A DNA stretch of 64,000 bases from the NCBI GenBank assembly GCA_015664885.1, contig DQPL01000098.1, positions 86,733-150,732 on the forward strand, given 5' to 3'. Source of the DNA: Gemmatimonadota bacterium. GTDB taxonomy: Bacteria > Gemmatimonadota > Gemmatimonadetes > Longimicrobiales > Gaopeijiaceae. The translations under genes and the position numbers were made by a program. The first letter of the stretch is position 1. Every line of letters begins with the position of its first letter. The notes beneath the pieces are model-generated. The model made no database searches, was not told the DNA's origin, and saw only the letters and a program-made list of their open reading frames with translations. This document shows positions 35,253 through 44,427 of this stretch, piece after piece.

Positions 35253-36258
35253 GCGTCGCCAACATCAGAGCGAAGAAGCCCTCTGGGTCCTCGACCCAGC
35301 GCTCCACACACAGCCCCGCCTCGGCAAAAAGCAGGTCGATGGTCTCGCGATCGTACTTGCAGCTGATTTCGGTCCGGATGGACTCGCCGCTTTCGATGTA
35401 GACCGGTGCAGCACCATTGGGAAACGTCACCATTTGCTGGCCGACCGCCTTGAGGTGCATTTCGATGCGCCCGTGCTCGGCATTGTAGAATGCCCGGTGC
35501 TCGAAGGCGTCTAGATCGAAGTCGATTCCAAGCTCGCGGTTGAGAACCCTCAGCACGTTGAGATTGAACTCTGCGGTGACGCCCGCCACGTCGTTGTACG
35601 CGCGCTCGACCCTTTGCACGGTCTTCGCGCCCCCCGGGCGCAGGTCGGCGCCCATCAAGAATCGGTCTCCGGGCCGCAGCTGGCGAGCGACCCGGCACAA
35701 GAGCCGGACGGCGCCCACGGGATCGCAGTTGCCGATGGTGCTACCGAGCAACGCGAGCCACGATGGTCGAGGCAAGGGCACCGAGATCTCGAGTGGCTCA
35801 GTGATGTCCGCGACCTCGGGCTCGACGCGCAGTCCGTTGTATTCGTCCCGCAGCCGCTGCGCGGTCTCGTGCAGAAATTCACCGCTGACGTCCACCGGCA
35901 CGTATAGGTTTCCGGTCTCATACCTGCTCATCGCGTCGAGGACGATCCTCGATTTGTCCGCGCTTCCCGCTCCCAGTTCAACCAGCGCGGCCGGTCGCAA
36001 CTCATGCACCCAGGAAGGCATCCACTGCTCGAGCAAGGAGCGCTCCTTCCGCGTCGGGTAGTATTCCTCTAGCCGCGTGATCTGCTCGAAGAGCTCCGAG
36101 CCGCGCGTATCATAGAAGTATTTCGGGGACAGCTGTTTCTGAGGAAGACGCAGGCCAGCCAGAACGTCGGAGAGCATCGCCTGGTGCGCAGGAGCCTCGC
36201 GCGCCACATCCACGCTTTCCCGCGTCTCGGTCAGCACCGAATCAGTCGTCTCGCGCAC
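35245..36258 (-). CDS. egtD: L-histidine N-alpha-methyltransferase EgtD
   Basis: SAM-dependent enzyme that trimethylates histidine to hercynine, the first step of ergothioneine synthesis. 337 residues with the family N-terminus (LPQKQLSPKYFYDTRGSELFEQI, EEYYPTRKE), the SAM loop LVELGAGSADKSR, and LGSTIGNCDP, FLMGADL and YNAEHGRIEMHL. It overlaps the egtB stop by 17 nt and the PQQ dehydrogenase start by 8 nt, so the run is one operon. Confidence 0.95.
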   Translation of the reverse strand: MRETTDSVLTETRESVDVAREAPAHQAMLSDVLAGLRLPQKQLSPKYFYDTRGSELFEQITRLEEYYPTRKERSLLEQWMPSWVHELRPAALVELGAGSADKSRIVLDAMSRYETGNLYVPVDVSGEFLHETAQRLRDEYNGLRVEPEVADITEPLEISVPLPRPSWLALLGSTIGNCDPVGAVRLLCRVARQLRPGDRFLMGADLRPGGAKTVQRVERAYNDVAGVTAEFNLNVLRVLNRELGIDFDLDAFEHRAFYNAEHGRIEMHLKAVGQQMVTFPNGAAPVYIESGESIRTEISCKYDRETIDLLFAEAGLCVERWVEDPEGFFALMLATRA

Positions 36259-37564
36259 ACCGCACCCCGCTGAAGATTTGCCTGCGGATGGGGTAGTCCC
36301 AATTGCGGAAGGTGTTCCGAATCGCCCCGAATCGGGTCGCCCACGCTCCGCCCCTCAGCACCTTGTACTCGTTGCCGAAGAAGACCTCCGAGTATTCGGG
36401 GTACGGAAAGGTCTCGTAGCCAGGGTATGCGCGAAAGTCTGTCGAGGTCCATTCCCAGACGTCGCCCATCATCCCCCAGCATCCAATCGGCGAGACCCCC
36501 TGGCCAAAGGTACCAACCACGGTTGCTTGGAAGAGCATCACATCCAAATTCGCTCGCGTCCCACTCGGTGGCTCGTCGCCCCAGGGGTAGAGGCGCTTAG
36601 CGCCGGTCTTTGGGTCCCAGGAGGCCGCGGCTTCCCATTCCGGTTCCGTCGGTAGGCGCTTACCCGCCCAGGCCGCATAAGCCTCGGCCTCCCAGTAACA
36701 GATGTGGCAGACCGGCCTCTCGCTCTGCAGGCTTGCGGTTCGGTCCATACGCCGCTCGTGCCACCCGTCACCCTGTCGTAGCCAATACGCAGGCGCGATC
36801 AGGTTCGCCTCGTCCTTCCACGCCCAGCCCACGTCGGACCAGAGCTCGCGACGTTCGTAGCCGTCGTCTTCCAGGAAGTCGAGGTACTCACCGTTGGTGG
36901 CGGGATGCACATCGATCCAGAACGGTGCCAGCGTGACCTCGTGCCCTGGCCGTTCGTTGTCGTAGGCGACCGAGCGATCGTCGGTACCGTGTACGACAAC
37001 GCCCCCAGGAAACCGGACCATATTGCCCGGGGCCGGCGCTTCGTCATCCACCACTGGAGGCTCGATGCGCCCCGGCGCCGCGTACGCTTCGCCGTGCTTG
37101 AGCTGAACCGTCTGCAGCATCGTCTCGTTGTGCTGGTACTCGTGCTGCAGGACCATCCGGTATACGAACGAGTCGCAGAGCATGGGGTCGTCAGCACCCA
37201 AGTCGGTCGAAGCCAATCGTTCCAGGACCCTTCCTCGCACCGCCTCCAGATAGCGGTGACACTCGGACCGGCTCGGTAACGGGAGTTCGTCGCGCTGCGC
37301 GCGTGGGTTCTCGAAAGGATTGTAGATGCCGCGCAGTCCTTCGGAGCCAGTGCTGCCGTTCGCCAGATTCTCGACCAGCCACACTTCTTCGAAGTGTCCG
37401 ATATGCCCAAGGTCCCACACGATCGGGCTCATGAGCTTGTCGTGCTGAAGACGAAGGTCCTCGTCCGAGAGCGCTGACATAAGCAGGAGCGTGCGGCTAC
37501 GGGCCTCGGAGAGAAGGCTCGAGATTTCGGCACTGGTGAGCCGTCGGCCGATGTGAAGGTCCAT
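36242..37564 (-). CDS. egtB: Ergothioneine sulfoxide synthase EgtB
   Basis: Non-haem iron enzyme that joins hercynine to a thiol (gamma-glutamylcysteine or cysteine) with O2. 440 residues from ATG 37564: an N-terminal DinB_2 domain with iron ligands in DLGHIGHFEEVW and QHEYQHNE, and a C-terminal FGE/sulfatase-modifying domain (AWAGKRLPTEPEWEAAA, GVSPIGCWGMMGDVWEWT, YKVLRGGAWAT). The longer frame to 37687 adds a segment without family character. egtD follows by overlap and egtC lies nearby. Confidence 0.93.
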   Translation of the reverse strand: MDLHIGRRLTSAEISSLLSEARSRTLLLMSALSDEDLRLQHDKLMSPIVWDLGHIGHFEEVWLVENLANGSTGSEGLRGIYNPFENPRAQRDELPLPSRSECHRYLEAVRGRVLERLASTDLGADDPMLCDSFVYRMVLQHEYQHNETMLQTVQLKHGEAYAAPGRIEPPVVDDEAPAPGNMVRFPGGVVVHGTDDRSVAYDNERPGHEVTLAPFWIDVHPATNGEYLDFLEDDGYERRELWSDVGWAWKDEANLIAPAYWLRQGDGWHERRMDRTASLQSERPVCHICYWEAEAYAAWAGKRLPTEPEWEAAASWDPKTGAKRLYPWGDEPPSGTRANLDVMLFQATVVGTFGQGVSPIGCWGMMGDVWEWTSTDFRAYPGYETFPYPEYSEVFFGNEYKVLRGGAWATRFGAIRNTFRNWDYPIRRQIFSGVRCARDD

Positions 37565-37616
37565 GACCAGGTGCTCGAGGAAGTGCGTGGAAGGCGCTAA
37601 AGAAACCGTCGCCGAC

Positions 37617-38903
37617 CTATTCCGGTTCCCGGCCGCCGAGCTTCGCGAAATCGCTGCCTGCAGGCTCCTGGAAGGCTCGCAGGCCAAACTCGGGCAGGAT
37701 CGCGAACAGGTGGTCGAAGATGTCGCCCTGCAGATCCTCGTAGTTCACCCAATCGGTATCGTTCGAGAAGCAGTAGATCTCGATAGGCACGCCCTGAGGG
37801 CCCGGATCGAGCTGACGCACCAGCAGCGTCATCCCGTCATGGATGGTCGGGTGCGCCTTCAGATAGTTGAGAACGTACGCGCGGAACGTCCCGATGTTGG
37901 TGAGCCCTCTTTGCTCCGGGATCAAACCGGAATCCGTCCCTTCTCTGGAAGCCACATGCTCAGCGAGTGACTCCTTCTTCTCCTTCATGTAGCTACGCAG
38001 CACCTCGAAGCGAGACAGGTGCTCGATCTCCTCGTCCTTGAGGAAGCGGATGGTGTTCACGTCGAACTTGATCGCGCGTTTGATACGCCGACCACCCGAT
38101 TCGCTCATTCCTCGCCAGTTCTTGAACGACTCCCCGATGAACTTGTGCGTGGGGACGGTCGAGATCGTCTTGTCCCAGTTCTGGATTTTGACCGTGTGCA
38201 GGGCGATGTCGATGATGTCGCCATCGGCGTTGGACTGGGGCACTTCGACCCAGTCTCCGATGCGGATCATGTCGTTCGACATGATCTGGATGCTCGCTAC
38301 CAGCGATAGGATCGTGTCCTTGAACACGAGTATGATGATCGCCATCAGCGCGCCGAGCCCCGACAGGAAAGCGATGGGCGACACCTGGGCGAGCACCGAC
38401 ACGGCCACGACGCCGGCGGCGATGTACGCTAGCAAGCTGACGACCTGCAGATAGCCCTTGATAGGGCGGCTCTTCGATTCCGCGTACGACTCGTTGTAGA
38501 TGTCGTTGGCCGCTTCCAGGAACAAAGAGAACGCAACCGCAGCCGTCACGACGATGAACGCGAGCGCGACGCGCTGCACCAACGTTGCGGCGAGAATGAG
38601 GGGGCGCACCGGCGTGGTGAAGACGACGTCCGGGTCGGCAAGGCTCGCGATATCGGCTGCGGTGACGCCCAATGCCAATCCGATTCCGTAATACGCGAGC
38701 ACCGCGGGCACGACGTGTGCGAGGCGCGCGAACACCTTCCGCTCAATGATGCGGTCGTCCCAGGTCGACTTGGTACGAGATGCGAGCCGACGCACCATAA
38801 CGCGGATGATCGTAGTCGTGGTCCAATTGGAGAGTGCCATGACCACCGCGAGGATCAGCAGACCCCCAATCAGGCCCAGCGGGGTGTCGGGAAGGCCGGC
38901 CAT
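37617..38903 (-). CDS. ybdG: MscS-family mechanosensitive channel, YbdG-like
   Basis: A 428-residue membrane protein of the small-conductance mechanosensitive family, closest in pattern to E. coli YbdG (MscM). It has an N-terminal set of hydrophobic helices, a pore helix and beta domain with IRIGDWVEVPQSNADGDI, LHTVKIQNWDKTISTVPTHKF and FKNWRGMSESGGRRIKRAI, and a cytosolic C-terminal domain. It opens under hypo-osmotic tension. It ends 52 nt before egtB and may share the transcript. Confidence 0.92.
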   Translation of the reverse strand: MAGLPDTPLGLIGGLLILAVVMALSNWTTTTIIRVMVRRLASRTKSTWDDRIIERKVFARLAHVVPAVLAYYGIGLALGVTAADIASLADPDVVFTTPVRPLILAATLVQRVALAFIVVTAAVAFSLFLEAANDIYNESYAESKSRPIKGYLQVVSLLAYIAAGVVAVSVLAQVSPIAFLSGLGALMAIIILVFKDTILSLVASIQIMSNDMIRIGDWVEVPQSNADGDIIDIALHTVKIQNWDKTISTVPTHKFIGESFKNWRGMSESGGRRIKRAIKFDVNTIRFLKDEEIEHLSRFEVLRSYMKEKKESLAEHVASREGTDSGLIPEQRGLTNIGTFRAYVLNYLKAHPTIHDGMTLLVRQLDPGPQGVPIEIYCFSNDTDWVNYEDLQGDIFDHLFAILPEFGLRAFQEPAGSDFAKLGGREPE

Positions 38904-39047
38904 GTATTGTTCTCCGTGCGGTGGGTCGAATCAGCGAGATTCGTGTGGTTGCTGGCATTGCGAGGATCGGAGAGAGGGGGCGCACGGTCAAGTCACGTCC
39001 CGGCCACGCATTGCCGCTCGCCCGACGTCGCGCGTATCATCGCCGCC

Positions 39048-40163
39048 ATGAACATGCGTACGGCGTTTCGCCGGTATCTGCTGCCAGGGTTCGTCTTCCA
39101 GTCGGTCGTGATCGCCGGCGGCTACGGCACCGGTCGCGAGCTCGTCGAGTTCTTCCTCAGCGAGGGACCACTCGCCGGTCTCTACGGGATCGCCGTCACC
39201 ACGGTCATCTGGAGCGCGGTCTCGATGGTCACGTTCGAGCTCGCACGCATGTGGGGTGCCTACGACTACCGTCGCTTCTTCCAGGGGCTGCTCGGACGCG
39301 GATGGTGGCTCTTCGAGGTCTGCTATGTGGGGCTGCTATTGATCGTGCTCGCGGTCGTCGCGGCCGCCTCGGGCTCCATCCTTGAGCAGACCTTCGGCCT
39401 GTCATACTGGATCGGCGTCGGCGCAGTGATGCTGGCGGTCGGAGCCCTGGTGTTCGGCGGCAACGATGCCATCGAACGCTTCTTCACGGTGTGGTCTTTC
39501 GTTCTGTACGCACTCTATCTGGCGCTGTTCTTATGGTGCTTCCAGCGCTTCGGGCCGCTCATTTCCGCGAACCTGACCGCGGAGCCCGCGGGCACCAGGT
39601 GGTTGTGGGCGGGACTCAGCTACGCCGGTTACAACCTCGCGGTCATCCCCCCGGTTCTGGCGACGCTGAGATTACACGAGAGTCGGAAACAGACTTTCAT
39701 CGCCGGAGCGCTTACCGGGCCCATCGCGATGATCCCGGGCTTGCTCTTCTTCCTGGCCACAGTGGGTCAATATCCGTCCATCGTGGAAGCGACGGTTCCC
39801 GCCGACGTACTGCTCAGGCTGCTCGGCTCGCGCGTGTTCCAGATCGCCTTCCAGGTGGTGCTTTTCGGCACGCTGGTCGAAACGGGAGCAGGTCTGATTC
39901 ACGCATTCAACGAGCGTCTCTCCGGATATCGCTCGGATGCGGGCACCGAGCTTCCGCGCGGGGTTCGACCCGCTGTGGCCGTGGCGCTACTCGCATTAGG
40001 GACGTTCATCAGCCGATTCGGTCTGATCGACCTGATCGCGAGGGGCTACGGGACGCTCACGATCGGATTCATCGTCATATACGTGGTGCCGGTGCTCACG
40101 TTGGGGGTTTGGAAGCTTCGCCGTCCTGCCCAACCCAACGATCCACCAATACCGACGCAGTGA
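39048..40163 (+). CDS. YkvI-like integral membrane transporter
   Basis: A 371-residue polytopic protein with about ten hydrophobic helices, resembling the COG3949/YkvI group of putative transporters related to amino-acid carriers. ATG 39048 begins MNMRTAFRRYLLPGFVFQSVVIAGGYGTGREL, where the Gly-rich first helix is typical of this superfamily; the frame upstream to 38715 runs antisense into mscS. Its last 68 nt overlap the 3' end of the convergent symporter gene. Substrate unknown. Confidence 0.8.
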   Translation: MNMRTAFRRYLLPGFVFQSVVIAGGYGTGRELVEFFLSEGPLAGLYGIAVTTVIWSAVSMVTFELARMWGAYDYRRFFQGLLGRGWWLFEVCYVGLLLIVLAVVAAASGSILEQTFGLSYWIGVGAVMLAVGALVFGGNDAIERFFTVWSFVLYALYLALFLWCFQRFGPLISANLTAEPAGTRWLWAGLSYAGYNLAVIPPVLATLRLHESRKQTFIAGALTGPIAMIPGLLFFLATVGQYPSIVEATVPADVLLRLLGSRVFQIAFQVVLFGTLVETGAGLIHAFNERLSGYRSDAGTELPRGVRPAVAVALLALGTFISRFGLIDLIARGYGTLTIGFIVIYVVPVLTLGVWKLRRPAQPNDPPIPTQ

Positions 40164-41325
40164 TCTGACCCAACAGGTTGGTAGTGCTTCTGAACATGTC
40201 TGGAATGCGATCGATGCCCAGAAGGATCGCCAAACCCGACATCGGGACGCCCACGACGTCGAGCGCGGGCGCCAAGGTCATCACTCCCGAAGAGGGCACC
40301 GGCGCTACGGTCAGCGACACCAGGAACGTGGCCAGGATGGCGCCGCCCACCGCGGTCATGGGAAAGGGCACCTCGAAGAGGTGGGCCAGGAAGACGACCG
40401 CGGCCCCCTGGAAGAGCGCGCTGCCGGCTCGGTACATCGAAGCGCCCAGGGGCAGCACGAGATCTGCCACCGGATCCGAGACACCCAGGTTGCCCTTGGT
40501 CTCCTCGAGCGTCACCGGCAGCGCGGCGACGGTGCTGGTGGTCGAGAACGCGAGCGACGCCGCGCCGAACGTGGCCGCCACGAACTTCACCGGGCTGACC
40601 CTTGCGACGAAGCCCAGCAAGGGCAGATACACGAGCGTGATGTAGATCGCGAGGGCCACAATCACACTCAGGACAAAAATCGCCAAGCTCTGCACGAGGC
40701 CCCATCCCAGTTGGGCAGTCACGGGGGCGGCGAGGCCAAACACGCCGATCGGTGCGAGCCAGAGAATCCACCACACGAGTTTGATGAGGGCCTCGCTCAC
40801 GGCATCGGCGAGGGTGACGAGCGTAGTGCGATGCTGCTCGCTCAACGCACCGGTGGCTGCCGCGAACAGGACGGTGAAGACGATGAGCGGCAGCAACTGG
40901 CCGTTGCTTGCCGCGGCGAACGGGTTGCTGGGTATCAAGCTCACCAGAAAGTCCACAAAGCTCGGCAGTTCCGCCGGTTGTAGCGCTTCCACCGCGGGCG
41001 CGGCCATATCAGGCGCGAAGCGTAGTGCGAACCACATGGTGCCCATCCCGATCACGATCGCCGGTAGCACCGTGATCCAGAAGAAGCCGAGCGTGAAGCC
41101 CCCGAGCTTCCCCAGTTTCCTCGGATCACCGAGCCCCGCTACTCCGGTGAAAATGACGGCCATGACGAGCGGGATGACCACCATCCTGATCGCGTTCATG
41201 AACGCTGTGCCGAGCGGTGCCGAGCCAGCGGCTATGGCCGCCAGCACTTCCGAACCGGTCGCGGCAGCGAGCAGGCCGGTGCCGAGGCCGAGTGCCAGGC
41301 CCAGCGCGATCAGGACGTGGAGCAT
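40096..41325 (-). CDS. Dicarboxylate/amino acid:cation symporter (DAACS family)
   Basis: A 409-residue secondary transporter of the glutamate/aspartate/C4-dicarboxylate type. Visible marks are MNAIRMVVIPLVMAVIFTGVAGL, the serine/threonine re-entrant hairpin AFSTTSTVAALPVTLEE and the segment LPLGASMYRAGSALFQGAAVVFLA, where typical members read N-M-D-G-T-A. That deviation from the NMDGT motif suggests a divergent substrate or coupling ion. The start is ATG 41325; the C-terminus overlaps the YkvI-like gene tail to tail. Confidence 0.88.
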   Translation of the reverse strand: MLHVLIALGLALGLGTGLLAAATGSEVLAAIAAGSAPLGTAFMNAIRMVVIPLVMAVIFTGVAGLGDPRKLGKLGGFTLGFFWITVLPAIVIGMGTMWFALRFAPDMAAPAVEALQPAELPSFVDFLVSLIPSNPFAAASNGQLLPLIVFTVLFAAATGALSEQHRTTLVTLADAVSEALIKLVWWILWLAPIGVFGLAAPVTAQLGWGLVQSLAIFVLSVIVALAIYITLVYLPLLGFVARVSPVKFVAATFGAASLAFSTTSTVAALPVTLEETKGNLGVSDPVADLVLPLGASMYRAGSALFQGAAVVFLAHLFEVPFPMTAVGGAILATFLVSLTVAPVPSSGVMTLAPALDVVGVPMSGLAILLGIDRIPDMFRSTTNLLGQITASVLVDRWVGQDGEASKPPT

Positions 41326-41374
41326 TGGTTAGTGCGGCGTCAGCGGCACGGCGTGGTCTGCACGAGCTTCGCCT

Positions 41375-42580
41375 TCATGAGAGCGTCCTCGCGTGAGGTT
41401 TCAGGCGAGCGAGACGAGCGATGCTCATGATACCGAGGACCGGCCCAAGGGCAAGGAAGGCGAAAGCCCATCGCCACTCAACGGCCTCGACCATGGGCGG
41501 CACGGCCTGGATGGTCACCATGGTGAGGAGGAAGCCCGCGGAAGTCTGGAGCATCAGCGCGGTGCCGACGGAGTCGGGAGGCGCAACCTCCGTGACCATC
41601 GCGCTGAACTGCGCCGAGTCGGCGACCACGAAGAAGCCCCATACCCAGGTCAGCAGGGCTACCACAACGAAAGGCCCGTCGAAGGCGAAGCCCGCGACCA
41701 CGCAGCAGATGCCGCTCGCCGCCATCGCGAAGTTCACGACCCTGGGCCTTCCTATCTTGTCCGCGGCCACCCCGCCCCAAACGCAGCCTAGGCCGCCTGC
41801 CGCGATGGCGCCGAAGGCGACCAGGTCGATCGCGGCCTGGGACACGTCCGCCGCGGCCGCTGCCACCAGGAAGGCCGGGACCCAGGTCCACATGGCGTAC
41901 AACTCCCACATGTGACCCAGGTAACCGCCGGTAGCCAACATCGTCTCGCGGTGTTTGAGCAAGCGTGCTACGCGGGCCCACTCGAACCCGCGCCGCGGGA
42001 ACGGATAGGGGCCGTCCCGGTAGCCCGATGCGATCAGGACCGCGGAGGCGAGCCCAGCGATCGAAGCGCCTGCGACCACCGCGGTCACGCTCGGCCCGCC
42101 GAGCGCCTTCAGCAAGTAGGGCGCCGCCTTTCCGACAGTAAGCGCCCCCACGACCGTCCCGATGGCGAGGCCTCGCGCCGATCGGAACCAAGTGGAGATC
42201 ATCTTCATACCCGGCGGATAAACGCCGGCGAGGAAAAACCCGGTCGCGAAACGCACGACCAGCGCGAAGCCGTAGCCGGGCACCAGGAGGAGCAGCGCAT
42301 TTGCCGCGGCTGCGAGCAGCGCCGACGCAGCGAAGTAGGCCCGAGAGGACAGCACGTCGGCGAGGTTCAGAATCGCCCCAACCGCAGTGCCTGCCACGAA
42401 GCCGAGCTGCACGATGGTGGTGAGCCACCCCACCTGACTCGCGGTGAGTCCCCAGCGCTGTTGCAGCTCGGGTCCCAGAGCGGTCGCGGTCATCCACGCC
42501 GACAGCGACAGCATCATCGCGACAGAGACCAGTGCGAGCGTGCGCCAACGCCGTGGGTCGCCGTCCGTGGATGGCGCCAC
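41375..42580 (-). CDS. MFS transporter
   Basis: A 401-residue twelve-helix major facilitator protein. The loop between helices 2 and 3 reads ADVLSSRAYFAAS and helix 4 carries RFATGFFLAGVYPPGMKMISTWF, typical of the MFS; the second half starts near GCVWGGVAADKIGRPRVV. The substrate is not evident; the pattern resembles cyanate/nitrate-type and organic-anion carriers. Its start codon shares a base with the stop of the proline dehydrogenase gene, so it may import that enzyme's substrate or a peptide product. Confidence 0.85.
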   Translation of the reverse strand: MAPSTDGDPRRWRTLALVSVAMMLSLSAWMTATALGPELQQRWGLTASQVGWLTTIVQLGFVAGTAVGAILNLADVLSSRAYFAASALLAAAANALLLLVPGYGFALVVRFATGFFLAGVYPPGMKMISTWFRSARGLAIGTVVGALTVGKAAPYLLKALGGPSVTAVVAGASIAGLASAVLIASGYRDGPYPFPRRGFEWARVARLLKHRETMLATGGYLGHMWELYAMWTWVPAFLVAAAAADVSQAAIDLVAFGAIAAGGLGCVWGGVAADKIGRPRVVNFAMAASGICCVVAGFAFDGPFVVVALLTWVWGFFVVADSAQFSAMVTEVAPPDSVGTALMLQTSAGFLLTMVTIQAVPPMVEAVEWRWAFAFLALGPVLGIMSIARLARLKPHARTLS

Positions 42581-43494
42581 TACCGGATGAGCTGCTTCAA
42601 GACGAAGAGCACGTTGGCCGGGCGTTCAGCAAGACGGCGCATGTACCACGGGAACCACGCGGGGCCGTAGCTGAGCAGCACCCTTATTTTGTGCCTCCCA
42701 CGTGCCAGCCGCCCCTGCTGAGCCCGGTCGATGCCGTAGAGCATCGCGAACTCGTAGTTGCCCTTCTTCAAGTTGAGTTCGTACGCCAACCGGGTCGTTT
42801 CTCCTACCATGCGCGGGTCGTGGCTCCCGATCACGGGCCTTCCCTTCCCTCCGCTGGCTCGTGCGCTCAGAAGCATCTTGGTGAGGCACACGAAGTTCTG
42901 ATCGACCTCTCCCTTTTTGGAAAAAGCGACGCTGGCAGGTTCGTTGTAGGCGCCCTTCACCAGCCTGATGGAAGGGTCGAGCGGCAGTAGTGTCTCCAAG
43001 TCCGCCTTCGTGCGGTGGAGATACGACTGCAAGCAAAGCCCGGCGTCGCTGCGTTTGGCGAGCACGCTCCTGTAGATGTCGAGCGTCGCGTCCACGCGGC
43101 CGGAGCCCTCCATGTCGATCCACACGGGGTTCGCAGAAGCCTCGACGAGCCGAACGATCCGCTCCTGTGTCCGGTCCACGCTGAAGTCCAGCCCGAGCTG
43201 CGTCGGTTTGACCGAGATCTCCACGTCGAGGCCGCGCTCGTTGATGGAAGTCAGCGCGCCGAGGTAGTGCTCGAGCACCGCATCGGCTTCCTCCTCCGAC
43301 TCGAGGTCCTCGCCGAGCAGCGTGGTGGTTCCGGTGATGGAACTGTCTGCGAGGCGGGCCGCCTCGTTCAGCGCTTCGTCCAGTGTCTCACCAGCGAGGA
43401 AGCGGCGGGTGGCACGCTTCACAAAGGCGTACCGTGGGAGCCGTTGCGCGAGCAGAGGGTTGGAGGAAGCCCAGAGCAGCGCTTTACCCAGCAT
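42580..43494 (-). CDS. putA: Proline dehydrogenase (monofunctional PRODH)
   Basis: FAD-dependent enzyme oxidising L-proline to pyrroline-5-carboxylate. 304 residues, the size of stand-alone bacterial PRODH, with VEISVKPTQLGLDF, VWIDMEGSGRVDATLDIY, LCLQSYLHRTKADLE, IRLVKGAYNEP, VIGSHDPRMV, FAMLYGI and the C-terminal YGPAWFPWYMRRLAERPANV (the RRxxERPxN substrate motif). It lies between the M55 peptidase gene (33-nt gap) and an MFS carrier, which suggests use of peptide-derived proline. Confidence 0.95.
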   Translation of the reverse strand: MLGKALLWASSNPLLAQRLPRYAFVKRATRRFLAGETLDEALNEAARLADSSITGTTTLLGEDLESEEEADAVLEHYLGALTSINERGLDVEISVKPTQLGLDFSVDRTQERIVRLVEASANPVWIDMEGSGRVDATLDIYRSVLAKRSDAGLCLQSYLHRTKADLETLLPLDPSIRLVKGAYNEPASVAFSKKGEVDQNFVCLTKMLLSARASGGKGRPVIGSHDPRMVGETTRLAYELNLKKGNYEFAMLYGIDRAQQGRLARGRHKIRVLLSYGPAWFPWYMRRLAERPANVLFVLKQLIR

Positions 43495-43527
43495 CGACTT
43501 CCCGTCTTCTTCTCGGTTCGGTCTTCC

Positions 43528-44427
43528 TTAAGAGCTGACGAATCTGTACATGAAGCGGATGAGTCGGTAGGCCTCGTCCGCGTCCTCTGCTGTGTAGGCA
43601 ACTGTGAAGCCGTCCACTTTGGACATGCCGGGAATGGACTGTAGGATGTCCACGTGCGTGGTCGATGCGAAGCGCATGCGAATGCGCACGGGCGTGCCGA
43701 GGTCGAACGGCGAGTAGTCGCCGGCCTGTAGTCGTGCGAGCGACCGCCGCACACCCTCGCGTAACAAGGCATGCACGCGTTCAGGGTGGATGAGGCGTGC
43801 CGACGCGGGCGTTTCGGCGGTCTTGGTAGTGACCGTCTCCGTCTTCAGAAGAGCCCCGAGCTCGGCCGCGGCAGCAGAATCACCGGCCGCCAGGATGACC
43901 GGCACGCCATGCCCCCCCGCGAAGGCCGCGTTCATGCCCCCCTCACCGACCTCGACGCCGTTGAGCCACAGTCCTTTGACCGAGCCGGTCCCTGTGTGCG
44001 CGAGGAAGCCGTCCGGGTCCCCAGCCTTGGCGTGGTACCCAAGGAAGATCACTCCGTCGAACGTGGCATCGAGTCCTTGCACCATGCCAAGCGGCTTGAT
44101 GGCGCCCTGGATATAGATGACGCGCGGATCGAGCTCGGTATGCAACACGTTCTGGTGGTCGCCGTGTGAGTCGTTCACCAAAATCTCGGCGCCGGGGTCG
44201 TGGGCGAAGATCTCGCCCACTACGGTGTTGACCTCCGCGGTGACGAGTCGGCGACTCGTGGCGTAGTCCTTTCCGCTCGTGGAGGTCATCGCGCCAGTGC
44301 CGATGCCCCCGATGCCCTCCAGATCGACAGAAACGAAGATTCGAACTGGTTGCTGACCACCCGCCGGCGCACCCACGGATGCCCAAGCCAGTAGCGCAAC
44401 TACCAGCCAGAACGCCTTCTTCATCAC
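43528..44427 (-). CDS. M55-family D-aminopeptidase (DppA-like), exported
   Basis: Zinc aminopeptidase of the M55/DppA fold, 299 residues with a signal peptide (KAFWLVVALLAWASVGAPAG). Metal and substrate marks: RIFVSVDLEGIGG, ILVNDSHGDHQNVL, FLGYHAKAGDPDGFLAHT and EGGMNAAFAGGHGVPVILAAGD. Cytosolic DppA releases N-terminal D-amino acids from peptides; here the signal puts it outside the cytoplasm. ATG 44427 overlaps the BNR protein stop by 4 nt. Confidence 0.9.
   Translation of the reverse strand: MMKKAFWLVVALLAWASVGAPAGGQQPVRIFVSVDLEGIGGIGTGAMTSTSGKDYATSRRLVTAEVNTVVGEIFAHDPGAEILVNDSHGDHQNVLHTELDPRVIYIQGAIKPLGMVQGLDATFDGVIFLGYHAKAGDPDGFLAHTGTGSVKGLWLNGVEVGEGGMNAAFAGGHGVPVILAAGDSAAAAELGALLKTETVTTKTAETPASARLIHPERVHALLREGVRRSLARLQAGDYSPFDLGTPVRIRMRFASTTHVDILQSIPGMSKVDGFTVAYTAEDADEAYRLIRFMYRFVSS

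Noticed and set aside
36242..37564. EgtB as SenA of the selenoneine pathway, given the nearby Sec candidate
   Set aside because: No SenB glycosyltransferase or SenC selenophosphate synthetase is nearby, and egtD and egtC are present as in ergothioneine operons.
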